Shown here piece by piece: positions 8,991-20,021 of a stretch of DNA of 64,000 nucleotides. A program made the translations under genes and the position numbers. The notes beneath the pieces are model-generated. The model saw only the letters and a list, made by a program, of their open reading frames with translations, was not told the DNA's origin and ran no database searches. Within the stretch, counting starts at the first letter, position 1. Each line of letters begins with the position of its first letter. Source of the stretch: an uncultured Collinsella sp. (GTDB lineage Bacteria; Actinomycetota; Coriobacteriia; Coriobacteriales; Coriobacteriaceae); contig CAUGTZ010000011.1 in NCBI GenBank assembly GCA_959602645.1, forward strand, positions 13,625 through 77,624. The letters run 5' to 3'.

Positions 8991-9215
8991 ACGCCCAAAG
9001 TACTGCGCCTTTCGCGCCAAAGGCGCGAAACAGCAAGGGGATAGAAGGCAGCGACAACCAACTCCCCCACTATGCCCAAAGTGCTGCGATGTTTCGCGCA
9101 AAGCGCGAAACAGCACTGGGGCAGCAGAAGGCCACAATCAGCTAGCCCTCCATGCCCAAAGTGGCGCGTGGTTTCGCGGCCACGCCGCGAAACAGCGACC
9201 GGGACAAGGCACCCC
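8991..9215. repeat. Three ~80-bp tandem units each with a TTTCGCG/CGCGAAA hairpin
   Basis: Units start near 8992, 9073 and 9153 with GCCCAAAGTRSTGCG, then TTTCGCG(N)CGCGAAACAGC. The palindromic part is conserved in all three while the loop bases differ, and 25-30 bp of divergent sequence separates units. They lie after the ATPase gene. No repeat-spacer regularity typical of CRISPR is present. Confidence 0.75.
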
Positions 9216-9264
9216 CACAGCCACGTCCTTCATTCAGCCCCACAATCCGAGGACGTAGTCGTAG

Positions 9265-9383
9265 CAGGATCTGAGGGCTGACCTTCGCGGACATTCCGCA
9301 CGAAAGAACCCCGCCGCACGAAGTGCGCAGCGGGGGTTCTTTCATGTCCGAGGACGTCCGCGAAGGTCAGCCCTCAGATCCTG
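9265..9383. repeat. 119-bp nested inverted repeat (28-bp perfect arms around a terminator-like hairpin)
   Basis: The left arm 9265-9292 and right arm 9356-9383 are exact reverse complements. Between them, 9302-9312 and 9333-9343 form a second 11-bp stem (GAAAGAACCCC). The element ends 12 bp before the stop codon of the pyruvate:ferredoxin oxidoreductase gene, so it probably acts as, or has replaced, its terminator. Confidence 0.85.
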
Positions 9384-9394
9384 CGGTGGGAGAC

Positions 9395-12934
<3,540 letters not shown>

Positions 12935-13279
12935 ATACCCCTCTCCTCTCATATAGGTATACAGGCCCTGGCGATCGCCGGGATATTGGCGTGATGGGAT
13001 TTTCGCTGTTGCTTCCAATCATCTGGCAGGCAGGCTCAGCAGCAGGTACATGGCGTGGAGAGAAGGCATGCCGAGGCGAGGAGGGCTGCACGCACTCCAC
13101 AGGCCCAGCTGCCCGTCTTGCACATGACCGAGCGCCGCAAAGGCCGCATGCCGGATGCTCCCGGGCACGCCCCGGCGATGGGAGGCACCCGCAACGGAAA
13201 TCCGCATGCGGGTTTATTGTACCCCGCCGCCAAGTGTAATTTCGACAAATATAGGTGGGCGGTAAAGGTTTACCTCGGG
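12935..13279. other. Leader/promoter region of nifJ
   Basis: About 345 bases. It is GC-rich and contains no protein-like frame; short ORFs on both strands overlap each other. It must hold the nifJ promoter. I see no recognisable riboswitch or RNA gene. Confidence 0.4.
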
Positions 13280-13812
13280 TGACCGCCAAGGGCCAAAATG
13301 AACGCTTCGTCCCCGGGCGATTGGCCCTGGCGCGCCATGGAGTGTCCCGGAGTGCCGGCATAAAAGGAACGTCCCCATCTGCCGACTAGAGGGCGCCGAC
13401 GCCGAGGAGGATAGCGTAGGTGGTGGATTCGCCAAGTCTGAGCTCGTCGCCGGGGTTGAGCTGAGCGGAGCGGCCGGGCTCGACCTGGATGCAGACGTTC
13501 GTCGCGCCGTTTACCACCATGGTTCCGTTGGTGGACGACAAGTCCTCGACGTGCCAGATATTTTGAGCATCGCACCAGATATGGGCATGGCGGGCCGAGA
13601 CGTCGTCGGTGATGCCGCCCTCCCCCGTTGCCAGCGCGCCGATCTCAACGCCTTCCTCACTCGGCTGAATCCAGCGCGGGACGCTCACCACGTAGCCGTT
13701 TTGCACGCACAGCAGTCCCAGCGGATGCGCCGGCGCGACCTCGTGCTCGCCCGCGACCGAAGATGTGCTCAGCGAGCGCGGCGTCGACGTGTCGCCGCCA
13801 CGGGTCGCATGA
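13280..13812. repeat. Left copy of a ~535-bp direct duplication (FHA gene 3' end plus flank)
   Basis: The stretch begins GACCGCCAAGGGCCAAAATG and matches 20022-20560 in the same orientation. Both copies contain the same downstream repeat (GGAGTGTCCC...GTGCCGGC...GGAACGTCCC) and the last ~140 codons of an FHA-domain gene. The distance from the left border to the stop codon is 106 bp in both. The copies differ by scattered substitutions and small indels. Confidence 0.85.
13386..13812 (-). pseudogene. Truncated FHA-domain gene (duplicate of the gene at 20128-21066)
   Basis: It encodes only the C-terminal FHA half, including APRWIQPSE-like VPRWIQPSEEG, DDVSARHAHIWCDAQ and EDLSSTNGTMVVNG. It is about 80% or more alike to the complete protein at 20128-21066. 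Homology stops abruptly at about 13812, at the codons for HAT-GG. Upstream the frame continues only by chance to 13865, and no promoter or ribosome site is visible. The FHA core (Arg-His and SxxN-G motifs) is intact, so a protein could fold if expressed, but the gene is most likely a broken copy left at the edge of the inserted island. Confidence 0.8.
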
Positions 13813-14381
13813 GCGCGGCGGCTCGCCCGACTTGGAACTAAGGCGGGCGTGAGAGCAAACGGCATAGGGAACGAATCTTGCGGATGTACTCCTCGACGTC
13901 AGGCAGGTAAGCCCCACGAAGTCACCGGGGAGGCCCAAGCGGCCCGGCACCACTTCCAGATTCTGACCAGGGCGAGTCGTTCGCCGGTGGCTGAAGGCTC
14001 GCTCCCACCCAAAAGGGGAGATTCGCGTTGTTCCCCAATCGCTCTCGCATCTTTCATTTTGCTCGAGGTGGGCTATAAAAACTTTCCTGGTGAAAGGCGG
14101 CGATTGGTTTCCTTTCTTTCTAGAGGAGCGCGCCTGTAATCTGTTTTCATCCTAAATCAAGTTAAGATCGGACCTTCCAGAGGCAAGTCGACTCAAACTG
14201 CGAGGCTCCATGTTGGAATAAAGAGCGCTGTCGAAGTGCCAACAACACAAAGCTTGCCAGTCTCAAATTGAACCTTTTGGGAGTCCGATTGGGCCGCACA
14301 CCGAATCCCCGCTGGTGGTTTTTTATAGCTGCGCAACAATAAACAAGGTTAGTGCCAGTCCAGCATGAAATTGAGGAACGT
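13813..14381. other. Non-coding left part of the RiPP island
   Basis: Composition shifts from GC-rich at 13.8 kb to AT-rich by 14.1 kb. A short minus-strand trace reads LPDVEEYIRKIRS near 13865-13925 and may be a remnant of a coding region, but no complete gene is found. The promoter of the radical SAM gene must lie in the right part. Confidence 0.4.
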
Positions 14382-15740
14382 ATGCATTTTTTCTCAGTAA
14401 GTGATCGTCGTTACTGCTTCGATGAGGTCACTCGCAATTGCTTTCAGGTTGACCAAGCATCAGAAGATGCGCTTCGCATATTTGAAGCATCGGGAAGAAC
14501 GGTCAACTCGAAGTTGCTAACAAAGTCACTTGCTGCGAAAGGCTACGACCAAACGACCATAGCAGAACTTGAAGACGACATTGATGAGTATCAACGATTG
14601 TCTGAGCGGACTTTCTTAACAAAAGACACGCCTCGAAAACTTAGATCCATCGAACTCCACGTTTCACATGCATGCAACCTTGGTTGTAGTTACTGTTTTG
14701 CCGGTAAAGGAGATTATGGAACGTCTCCTCTGCTGATGACAGACGAGATAGCCTTCAAGGCGGTCGACTACCTCGTCGCAAGTTCATCGGAAAACGAAAC
14801 GCTTGCGATCGTCTTTTTTGGTGGGGAACCCATGATTAACGAGCCGCTGATATGGAAAACGGTCGACTATTCAAAAAGAATATACCCCAATAGAAACTTT
14901 ACCTATTCTATTACGACCAACGGAACGCTTTTGAATGACACTGCTGTGAATTCTTTCAAGGAGCACGGGTTTTCTGTTCTGATTAGTCTCGATGGTACAG
15001 GATGCAAGCACGATGCATCGCGCCCGTACAAGACGGGAGGCGGCTCTTTCTCCGATATCGACAAAAACGTTCGTCGTTTTTCCGAGTCGTTCCCCTTCGG
15101 CGCAAGAGCGACCTTAACAAATAATAACTGTAACCTTGTTGAAGACTATCTTCAGTTTAAAGAGATGGGCTTCAGAAGGATTTACTTCTCGCCCGTGAGC
15201 TCATTCGATGAGAATATCAAACTCGACGAACACTCATTAAACAAAATCAGGGCGGGCCTAATAGATTTGGCGGATCAATATCTCAAACAGATTGATCAAG
15301 GGGAAAAGCCCTTGTTTAGAACATTGAAAACTGCAGTTGATTTGATTATGAGCAACAGGATCGCCTTTGTCGGATGCGGGGCTGGCAGGCGTTTTATTTC
15401 CGTGACTCCCGAAGGGGACGTATACCCCTGTCACAGGTTTGTCGGGATGATGCGATTCAAAATGGGCAACATCGTCACCGGAATTGACGAAACTAGGTAT
15501 ATTGAAAACTGGAGTCAGGGTGTCGAAAAAAGAATTGACTGTACGGACTGTTGGGCTCGGTCTTTCTGTGGTGGGGGCTGTAGCTGGGAGGCTGCAGACG
15601 AGCACGGGTACTTGCCCAAGAGTCTACACCCTGCATCATGTGAATATAGAAAGATGTGCTACGAGATGGCTTTTGACCTTATTTCCCGCCACTCATCTTC
15701 GCAGGAGAAAAATCAACGAGAAGCTACTGTATCGGAATAA
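14382..15740 (+). CDS. Radical SAM/SPASM peptide maturase (predicted thioether-forming)
   Basis: 452-residue enzyme expected to modify the two Cys-rich peptides encoded just downstream. The N-terminal ~85 residues resemble a leader-binding domain (RYCFDEVTRNCFQVDQ). The radical SAM cluster motif CNLGCSYC holds C98, C102 and C105; FFGGEP and TTNGTLL follow as in the family. The SPASM region has CGAGRRF, then GDVYPC, then CTDCWARSFCGGGC (C387, C390, C396, C400) and two further Cys (420, 426), enough for two auxiliary Fe-S clusters. ATG 14382 is preceded by GAGGA; a GTG at 14352 is possible but weaker. The architecture matches SCIFF/ranthipeptide maturases. Exact chemistry is an inference. Confidence 0.88.
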   Translation: MHFFSVSDRRYCFDEVTRNCFQVDQASEDALRIFEASGRTVNSKLLTKSLAAKGYDQTTIAELEDDIDEYQRLSERTFLTKDTPRKLRSIELHVSHACNLGCSYCFAGKGDYGTSPLLMTDEIAFKAVDYLVASSSENETLAIVFFGGEPMINEPLIWKTVDYSKRIYPNRNFTYSITTNGTLLNDTAVNSFKEHGFSVLISLDGTGCKHDASRPYKTGGGSFSDIDKNVRRFSESFPFGARATLTNNNCNLVEDYLQFKEMGFRRIYFSPVSSFDENIKLDEHSLNKIRAGLIDLADQYLKQIDQGEKPLFRTLKTAVDLIMSNRIAFVGCGAGRRFISVTPEGDVYPCHRFVGMMRFKMGNIVTGIDETRYIENWSQGVEKRIDCTDCWARSFCGGGCSWEAADEHGYLPKSLHPASCEYRKMCYEMAFDLISRHSSSQEKNQREATVSE

Positions 15741-15909
15741 GCGGTTCAGCGCATTGCTGTCACCATTGTGGAGGTGTTCGTTCTTCTGATTACCGTCTGC
15801 GAAGCTTATTGCTACGTTCGCCGAAACCATTCTAGAAATATGGTGAACTAGACATCTTGGTTTGTTATACACAATATTGAGGTTTTTCTGCACTCAAAGG
15901 GAGGTAGTC

Positions 15910-16113
15910 GTGAAGCATATTCATCCGATTAATCCAGGAAGTGGCGACGAGGCAGGCGTGAAGCCGATATCTTTTGACTGCCTCTTGGGCATTACTGACA
16001 TCTGTACTGTTTATGATAAAGCAGATGGCTGTGGTGCATACGATTACTGCGACTATGACATGGATGGCGGCAGCATCTGCGTTGTAGATCACTGTGGCAT
16101 TGATCAAACGTAG
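15910..16113 (+). CDS. Cys/Asp-rich RiPP precursor peptide 1
   Basis: 67-residue peptide starting at GTG, with AAGGGAGG five bases upstream. The leader starts MKHIHPINPG, the same as peptide 2. Cys are at 24, 32, 41, 47, 57 and 62. Each is followed by Asp after a short gap: C24-D30, C32-D36, C41-D45, C47-D50, C57-D60, C62-D65. This Cys-Xn-Asp pattern is typical of substrates in which a radical SAM enzyme links the Cys sulfur to the side chain of a downstream Asp, as in freyrasin. It follows the maturase by about 170 bp and precedes peptide 2 by 30 bp. A longer in-frame ATG (15862) lacks a ribosome site. I see no double-Gly protease site. Confidence 0.85.
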   Translation: MKHIHPINPGSGDEAGVKPISFDCLLGITDICTVYDKADGCGAYDYCDYDMDGGSICVVDHCGIDQT

Positions 16114-16143
16114 TCTCTAATTGGATTAAGGTGAGGAGCTGTT

Positions 16144-16323
16144 ATGAAGCATATCCATCCTGTTGGTTCAAATGAACATCCTCCCGTTGAGCCTTGTTGT
16201 CTTGGAGTTGATATATGCAATTTTTACGACATCGCCGAGTGCCCTGTTGCGGATTGGTGCTATGTCGATAAAGAATCAAGCTGTGTTTTGCCAGCAGATT
16301 GGTGCGATCCAGTTGACGAGTAG
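16144..16323 (+). CDS. Cys/Asp-rich RiPP precursor peptide 2
   Basis: 59-residue peptide with ATG start and GAGGAG five bases upstream. The leader is MKHIHPVGSN. The core has Cys at 18, 19, 25, 33, 39, 47 and 54. Six C-Xn-D modules can be drawn: C19-D23, C25-D29, C33-D37, C39-D42, C47-D52 and C54-D58; four have exactly three residues between. It aligns along its whole length with peptide 1 (LGVDIC/LGITDIC, YDIAE/YDKAD, ADWC/YDYC). Two sister precursors behind one SPASM enzyme are a common layout for ranthipeptide-like clusters. It falls below common ORF length cut-offs and could be missed by automatic annotation. Confidence 0.87.
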   Translation: MKHIHPVGSNEHPPVEPCCLGVDICNFYDIAECPVADWCYVDKESSCVLPADWCDPVDE

Positions 16324-16401
16324 TTTTGTGGCTAGGAACTATTTGGTCCAATTCAGAATAAGATGGGAACAAATACCAAAATCTCGTGTCTGGGAGGAGT
16401 T

Positions 16402-16509
16402 ATGCCATTATTGCAAGGTCTCGTTGGATTAGCCTTTATACTTGCGTTATATTTGGCACCTTTTTTAATTCTATTCTTCATTATCCGACTCTTTCTTCGG
16501 AGAAAATAG
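16402..16509 (+). CDS. 35-residue single-pass membrane peptide in the RiPP cluster
   Basis: A very small ORF with ATG and GGGAGGAG just upstream. The product is MPLLQGLVGLAF followed by a continuous hydrophobic stretch and the basic end FLRRK, thus one membrane helix with a cationic tail. An in-frame ATG at 16363 would add 13 residues but has no ribosome site. It is the last gene before the terminator at 16574, so it is probably cotranscribed with the two precursors. Roles could be immunity or export help for the modified peptides, or a small toxin-like peptide; the sequence does not decide. Confidence 0.6.
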   Translation: MPLLQGLVGLAFILALYLAPFLILFFIIRLFLRRK

Positions 16510-16573
16510 GAGTGTCACGCAAACATTAGCGTAGCTTTCTTCCAATATGAGCCGAGCATTGGCAAGTGGAATA

Positions 16574-16618
16574 AGAAGCCCGACCGTTCGCCACATGAAA
16601 GTGATCGGACGGGCTTCT
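16574..16618 (+). terminator. Terminator of the radical SAM peptide operon
   Basis: A 13-bp stem with one mismatch (AGAAGCCCGACCG with CGGACGGGCTTCT), a 19-nt loop and a following CTATTT tract. It closes the plus-strand transcript of maturase, two precursors and membrane peptide. Confidence 0.75.
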
Positions 16619-16712
16619 CTATTTAACCCGGGCCGCCACCCATAGCGGCTTTCCAAGCGTATTCTCAGTGCAAAGCAATCGTCAGTTTAATCCTATGCGC
16701 TGATACCGCATT

Positions 16713-16838
16713 TCATTTGTTCGGCTCGAATTCTACGGCCTGGCAACCCTCGCACTCTCCGGCAAATGGATTGAACGCGAAGGCAGAGATGATGTGTGCG
16801 TGGACATCGAGGCTGCTGTAGGCAACATACTGGGACAT
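16713..16838 (-). pseudogene. N-terminal remnant of an IS110-family-like transposase
   Basis: A 41-residue frame starting MSQYVAYSSLDVHAH, with the DVHAH-ISAFAF-P--GE layout seen at the N terminus of IS110-type DEDD transposases. It then stops, and no further transposase sequence is found downstream. It lies between the RiPP operon terminator and the ABC exporter gene. This suggests insertion sequence activity helped assemble or move the island. Family assignment rests on a short match and is tentative. Confidence 0.45.
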
Positions 16839-17209
16839 GGACCCCCGCTGCGCGTGGTATGCGGCCCGGCATATTCATTGCCGTCCAACCCCGTGTAGTT
16901 GCAGCAAAGGGTGGAACCTCAATGCTCAGCTCATGTTGTCCGTGGGACACGAGAATCGTAAGTACACTTTGGTGCGATTCTCACGCTGATACTGAGCCAC
17001 CTGGAATAAGATACGTCGCGACAACACTTCGCTTCACCTCTGTCTCGACAAGATGACGTAGACTAAAGTTTCCTTTAGTAAGAGAACGAGAACTATATCT
17101 GAAAGCGTTGCGATGGCGTGAAGGCACCGAGTCCGAACCGCCTGAATGCTACGTGCATCTGCATCGCCTTTTTGTTATCTCTGCCAGTTGGGTAGCACTA
17201 AACTTGTCA

Positions 17210-18862
17210 TCATTTACCCTGGTACATGCTACCTAAATCCACTACCCCTTCTACCGCGCCGACCATCTCGTCATCGTGAGAGACAACGATGATCAGCTGG
17301 CTTTGCTTGTTGCGCTTAACATAGGCCGCAAGCTCGGCGCGGCTTACAGCGTCTAACCCAGTCGTGGGCTCGTCGAGTACCAAAACTGACGACTTGCGTG
17401 AAATCGCCGACCATAAGTACACTCGGCGCAGCTCACCGCCCGAAAGCGCGGAGCAACGTTTCCCGAGCAACTCCTTCACGCTGTTTTCCAGCGAAAGTAG
17501 GCCATCTACACCCCGGTGATAGGAAGAAAAGGGCGTGTCGAAATACTCTAACAGCTCTTTCACCGTTTCGTCCGGCGCGAAGCACGACTGTGGGCAGCAC
17601 GATATCTCTCTCGCACGTATGTAATCCAAGTCGCATTCTTCGATTGGCACGCCGTTGTATTTTACTTTGCCTTTCGATGAGTATAGCCCGAGCATCAAGT
17701 AAAGAAGTGACGTCTTGCCTCTTCCGTTTTCCCCAACTATGCAATATGTACCAGGACCGGAAAACTTGAAAGAAAACCCGCCGAGGACCTCTCGGACAGA
17801 TCCGTCTGGAAGGGCAACCGAGAATTCCAAATCAGATACCGAAATGTCATTTATTTCATCGAGTTTAGCTAAATCGGTCCGATTCCACCCCGATCTCTCC
17901 TTTTCTCTCGTCGCGATAGCCGTCCTATCCCATGATGCTTTGGCATCTTGATAGGATTTGAACAATGACATCATACTTTTCAAAGTCTTAAAGAGAACCG
18001 CGAAGTATGTACCGATGATAGTGTACTCGCCTATTGACATAGTTCCGTTAATGATTCGTACTCCGGAAACAACAAGTATCACCGCTTGAAACAACGCTGC
18101 GAAAAGACCATCGAGCGATGTCAGAGAATATGATAGCTTTCCGGAGCGCAAAACTTTGGGAAAATAGCTCTTAAACCCAGCGTCGAGCGCTTGTTCGCTC
18201 TTGCCGTACGAAGATGTCAGTTGAATGTTGAGAATCTGATTAAGCTGCGATGCAATTGCGGCGTAAAAGGCGCTGTCCGCCTCTTTCTTCTCATACGTGA
18301 CCCTATACAAAAGTTTCCTCAACCCAGTAATTACACAGAAATACACGATGAGGAGAATGATGGAAAACACCGCGAGAGTTGAATCAATTGACCATATGAT
18401 AAGCAATACGATGGGAATGGCTACAATGGACAGCGGCGCACTGATAAAATTCGCCAAAACGAAGGATGAGACCACGCTGGAGTCGGAAATAATCCGTTGC
18501 GTTGTATAGGCTGGATCGATGGTCCGACTCACCAAGTAATCGTCTCTTTCAAAACGCAAGACGGCCTCCCTGAGAAGATCAAAGGAAAGTCTCGTGGTTA
18601 TGCGAATGGAAAGTGTTCCTGCAAAATAAGTAAAGAGGGTGGAGAAAACTCCTATTGACGCAACCAGGAGCGCGAAGAGTACGGCGTCTCTTTCGCTGCG
18701 GTTACCGAGAAGAAAATCTAAGAATTTCCCGTTCACGTATGGCATGGCATAGGAGAGAGCGGTTCCAATCACCGTGATAGCAATGAAGACGAAAGCCCCT
18801 TTTGCTCTGATGAACCTCGAGAGAACGCATCGAATCAAGGAAGGCCCCAATCTACCCGCCAC
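17210..18862 (-). CDS. ABC transporter with fused membrane and ATPase domains (putative peptide exporter)
   Basis: 550-residue half-transporter. Six hydrophobic segments lie in residues 20-320. The ATPase domain has Walker A GENGRGKTS (about residue 385), signature LSGGELRR (about 475), Walker B VLVLDEPTTGLD (about 495) and H-loop VVSHDD. It lacks an N-terminal C39 peptidase domain, so any leader removal must be done elsewhere. The start is GTG at 18862; no strong ribosome site is seen. It faces the RiPP operon and lies in the same AT-rich island, which makes export of the modified peptides or self-protection a reasonable inference, though a separate role is possible. Confidence 0.85.
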   Translation of the reverse strand: MAGRLGPSLIRCVLSRFIRAKGAFVFIAITVIGTALSYAMPYVNGKFLDFLLGNRSERDAVLFALLVASIGVFSTLFTYFAGTLSIRITTRLSFDLLREAVLRFERDDYLVSRTIDPAYTTQRIISDSSVVSSFVLANFISAPLSIVAIPIVLLIIWSIDSTLAVFSIILLIVYFCVITGLRKLLYRVTYEKKEADSAFYAAIASQLNQILNIQLTSSYGKSEQALDAGFKSYFPKVLRSGKLSYSLTSLDGLFAALFQAVILVVSGVRIINGTMSIGEYTIIGTYFAVLFKTLKSMMSLFKSYQDAKASWDRTAIATREKERSGWNRTDLAKLDEINDISVSDLEFSVALPDGSVREVLGGFSFKFSGPGTYCIVGENGRGKTSLLYLMLGLYSSKGKVKYNGVPIEECDLDYIRAREISCCPQSCFAPDETVKELLEYFDTPFSSYHRGVDGLLSLENSVKELLGKRCSALSGGELRRVYLWSAISRKSSVLVLDEPTTGLDAVSRAELAAYVKRNKQSQLIIVVSHDDEMVGAVEGVVDLGSMYQGK

Positions 18863-19177
18863 AAAACATCAATCACTGATACCTTACACCTCAACACAAC
18901 AGGAGCGAAGATTTGCCAATGAGACTGCTTTAAGATTGCCTTGGGCCAATACGATCTCAAGCTCTTCCTACAAGAGAGTCGGAATCGGACATCTCCTCCG
19001 ACGAACCTGGCAATCGGGCGGTTGAAATATCTTTTTCAACCGCCCGATTGCCACAATAGATTTGAGCATCCGCCCACAAACGTCCGCGTTTTATACCCAT
19101 CAAATCCTTTGCCTTTTGTCGTCTAGACTAGAAAAATCGCTCGAAATAACGCAACCGGCCTGCTCGCTTGAAGAAAC
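18863..19177. other. Intergenic region with a 17-bp perfect hairpin
   Basis: Upstream of the exporter gene. At 19011-19027 and 19034-19050 there are exact inverted arms CAATCGGGCGGTTGAAA with a 6-nt loop. The flanks lack a clear T tract, so it may be a terminator-like structure, an insertion-sequence end or a regulatory hairpin. No gene is seen. Confidence 0.5.
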
Positions 19178-19835
19178 CTAAGCCCGTAACGTAGATGTGC
19201 AAACTTCCGAAACGCCTTGCGCGGCATAGTGCGTATAAACTTCGTCAACCGCCTCAGAAATATCTGAGTATCGCGCCGGGTCAAAAGCATACGATGTCGC
19301 AGCTATACCCTGCACCCATTCGGAACGCGGATTAATTGAATAGCCACACAGCATCATCATACATGCATCTAGACCTGATTTCCCAAGTATCCGACGTATT
19401 GATGAGAGCATCGCGGGTCGCCCCTGCACCATCGTCGTCACCCCTATTAGCAGTATTTACCGTTTTTCTCTAAATGCGTATCGCCACCCTTAAGAATACG
19501 AAGTGTTTTATCCAGACCCGATTGTCCTCCATCTCAAACGAAGGGATAAGGAATCTCATCCGGAATCGGCAGTAACGGAGGATTCACAACGACAAGCGAA
19601 AAACATGAGTCATCTCTCAGAGGGGAGTAAAGGCTCCCCTCAAGCACCCTAGTTTCGTCATCCAAAGAGTTGATGGCAGTGTTTTTCTTACAAAGGTCGA
19701 CAACAAAAGGGTTGATTTCTACAGATGTTACATCCATGCCACAGTTGGTAAGTATCAGGCCCTGTATTCTGGGGCCAGAACACAAATCGAGAGCCTTCCG
19801 TGCGCTCTGCGGTGTAAGGCGCCAATCTCAGCAAA
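19178..19835 (-). pseudogene. Decayed class I SAM-dependent methyltransferase
   Basis: Reading right to left, one frame gives SARKALDLCSGPRIQG (SAM-binding motif I region), then VTSVEINPFVVDLC and the catalytic-type motif VVVNPPLLP. A TGA follows PYPFV exactly where the same frame continues DGGQSGLDKTLRILKGG, so one nonsense change is visible. More stops follow around 19445. The last part, with EWVQGIAATSYAFDP, continues in another frame to 19178. The NPPLLP motif suggests an N-methyltransferase of the HemK/RlmA-like superfamily. It is broken at several sites and probably inactive. It lies in the RiPP island, so it may once have been a tailoring enzyme. Confidence 0.65.
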
Positions 19836-20021
19836 TCTGTCCCACAATACTGCGCTGAAGAACAAGACGGAACCCCTGAGCCAAACTCCCCTATACCTTA
19901 TTAAGGCTAAGACAGGCAAGTTCACGCACCCGGCATATTCCAGAATAACATCCTATTGTTTTAGATGCTCTACAAGCATGAACAGCCGCGAATCGGAAAG
20001 ATCTTCTAGTTTCGCCCCGAC

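Larger units (their letters stand above)
13813..20021. mobile_element. Inserted genomic island with radical SAM peptide cluster
   Basis: The interval between the two direct copies of the FHA gene 3' end differs from its flanks: lower GC, different codon use, a biosynthetic gene cluster, an IS110-like remnant and a decayed methyltransferase. The order (broken FHA copy, island, complete FHA gene) is what results if the island entered together with a duplicated target segment or through recombination between related strains. No integrase is present, so the mechanism is unknown. Confidence 0.55.

Noticed and set aside
8991..9215. Possible CRISPR-like array
   Set aside because: Only three units, the repeats are imperfect and ~50 bp with internal palindromes, spacers are not uniform and no cas gene is near.
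12935..13279. Riboswitch in the nifJ leader
   Set aside because: No conserved riboswitch core was recognised; the GC-rich sequence folds in many ways.
13657..13953. Minus-strand frame overlapping the broken FHA copy
   Set aside because: It overlaps the FHA frame in another phase and lacks family features.
15768..15848. A 26-codon frame between maturase and precursor 1 (VEVFVLLITVCEAYC...)
   Set aside because: GTG start without a ribosome site and no similarity to the two precursors; it may be chance.
14382..16323. Assignment as a classical SCIFF system
   Set aside because: The leader begins MKHI as in some SCIFF peptides, but the Cys-rich core lacks the closely spaced SCIFF Cys pattern and there are two precursors; I keep it as a separate thioether-type system.
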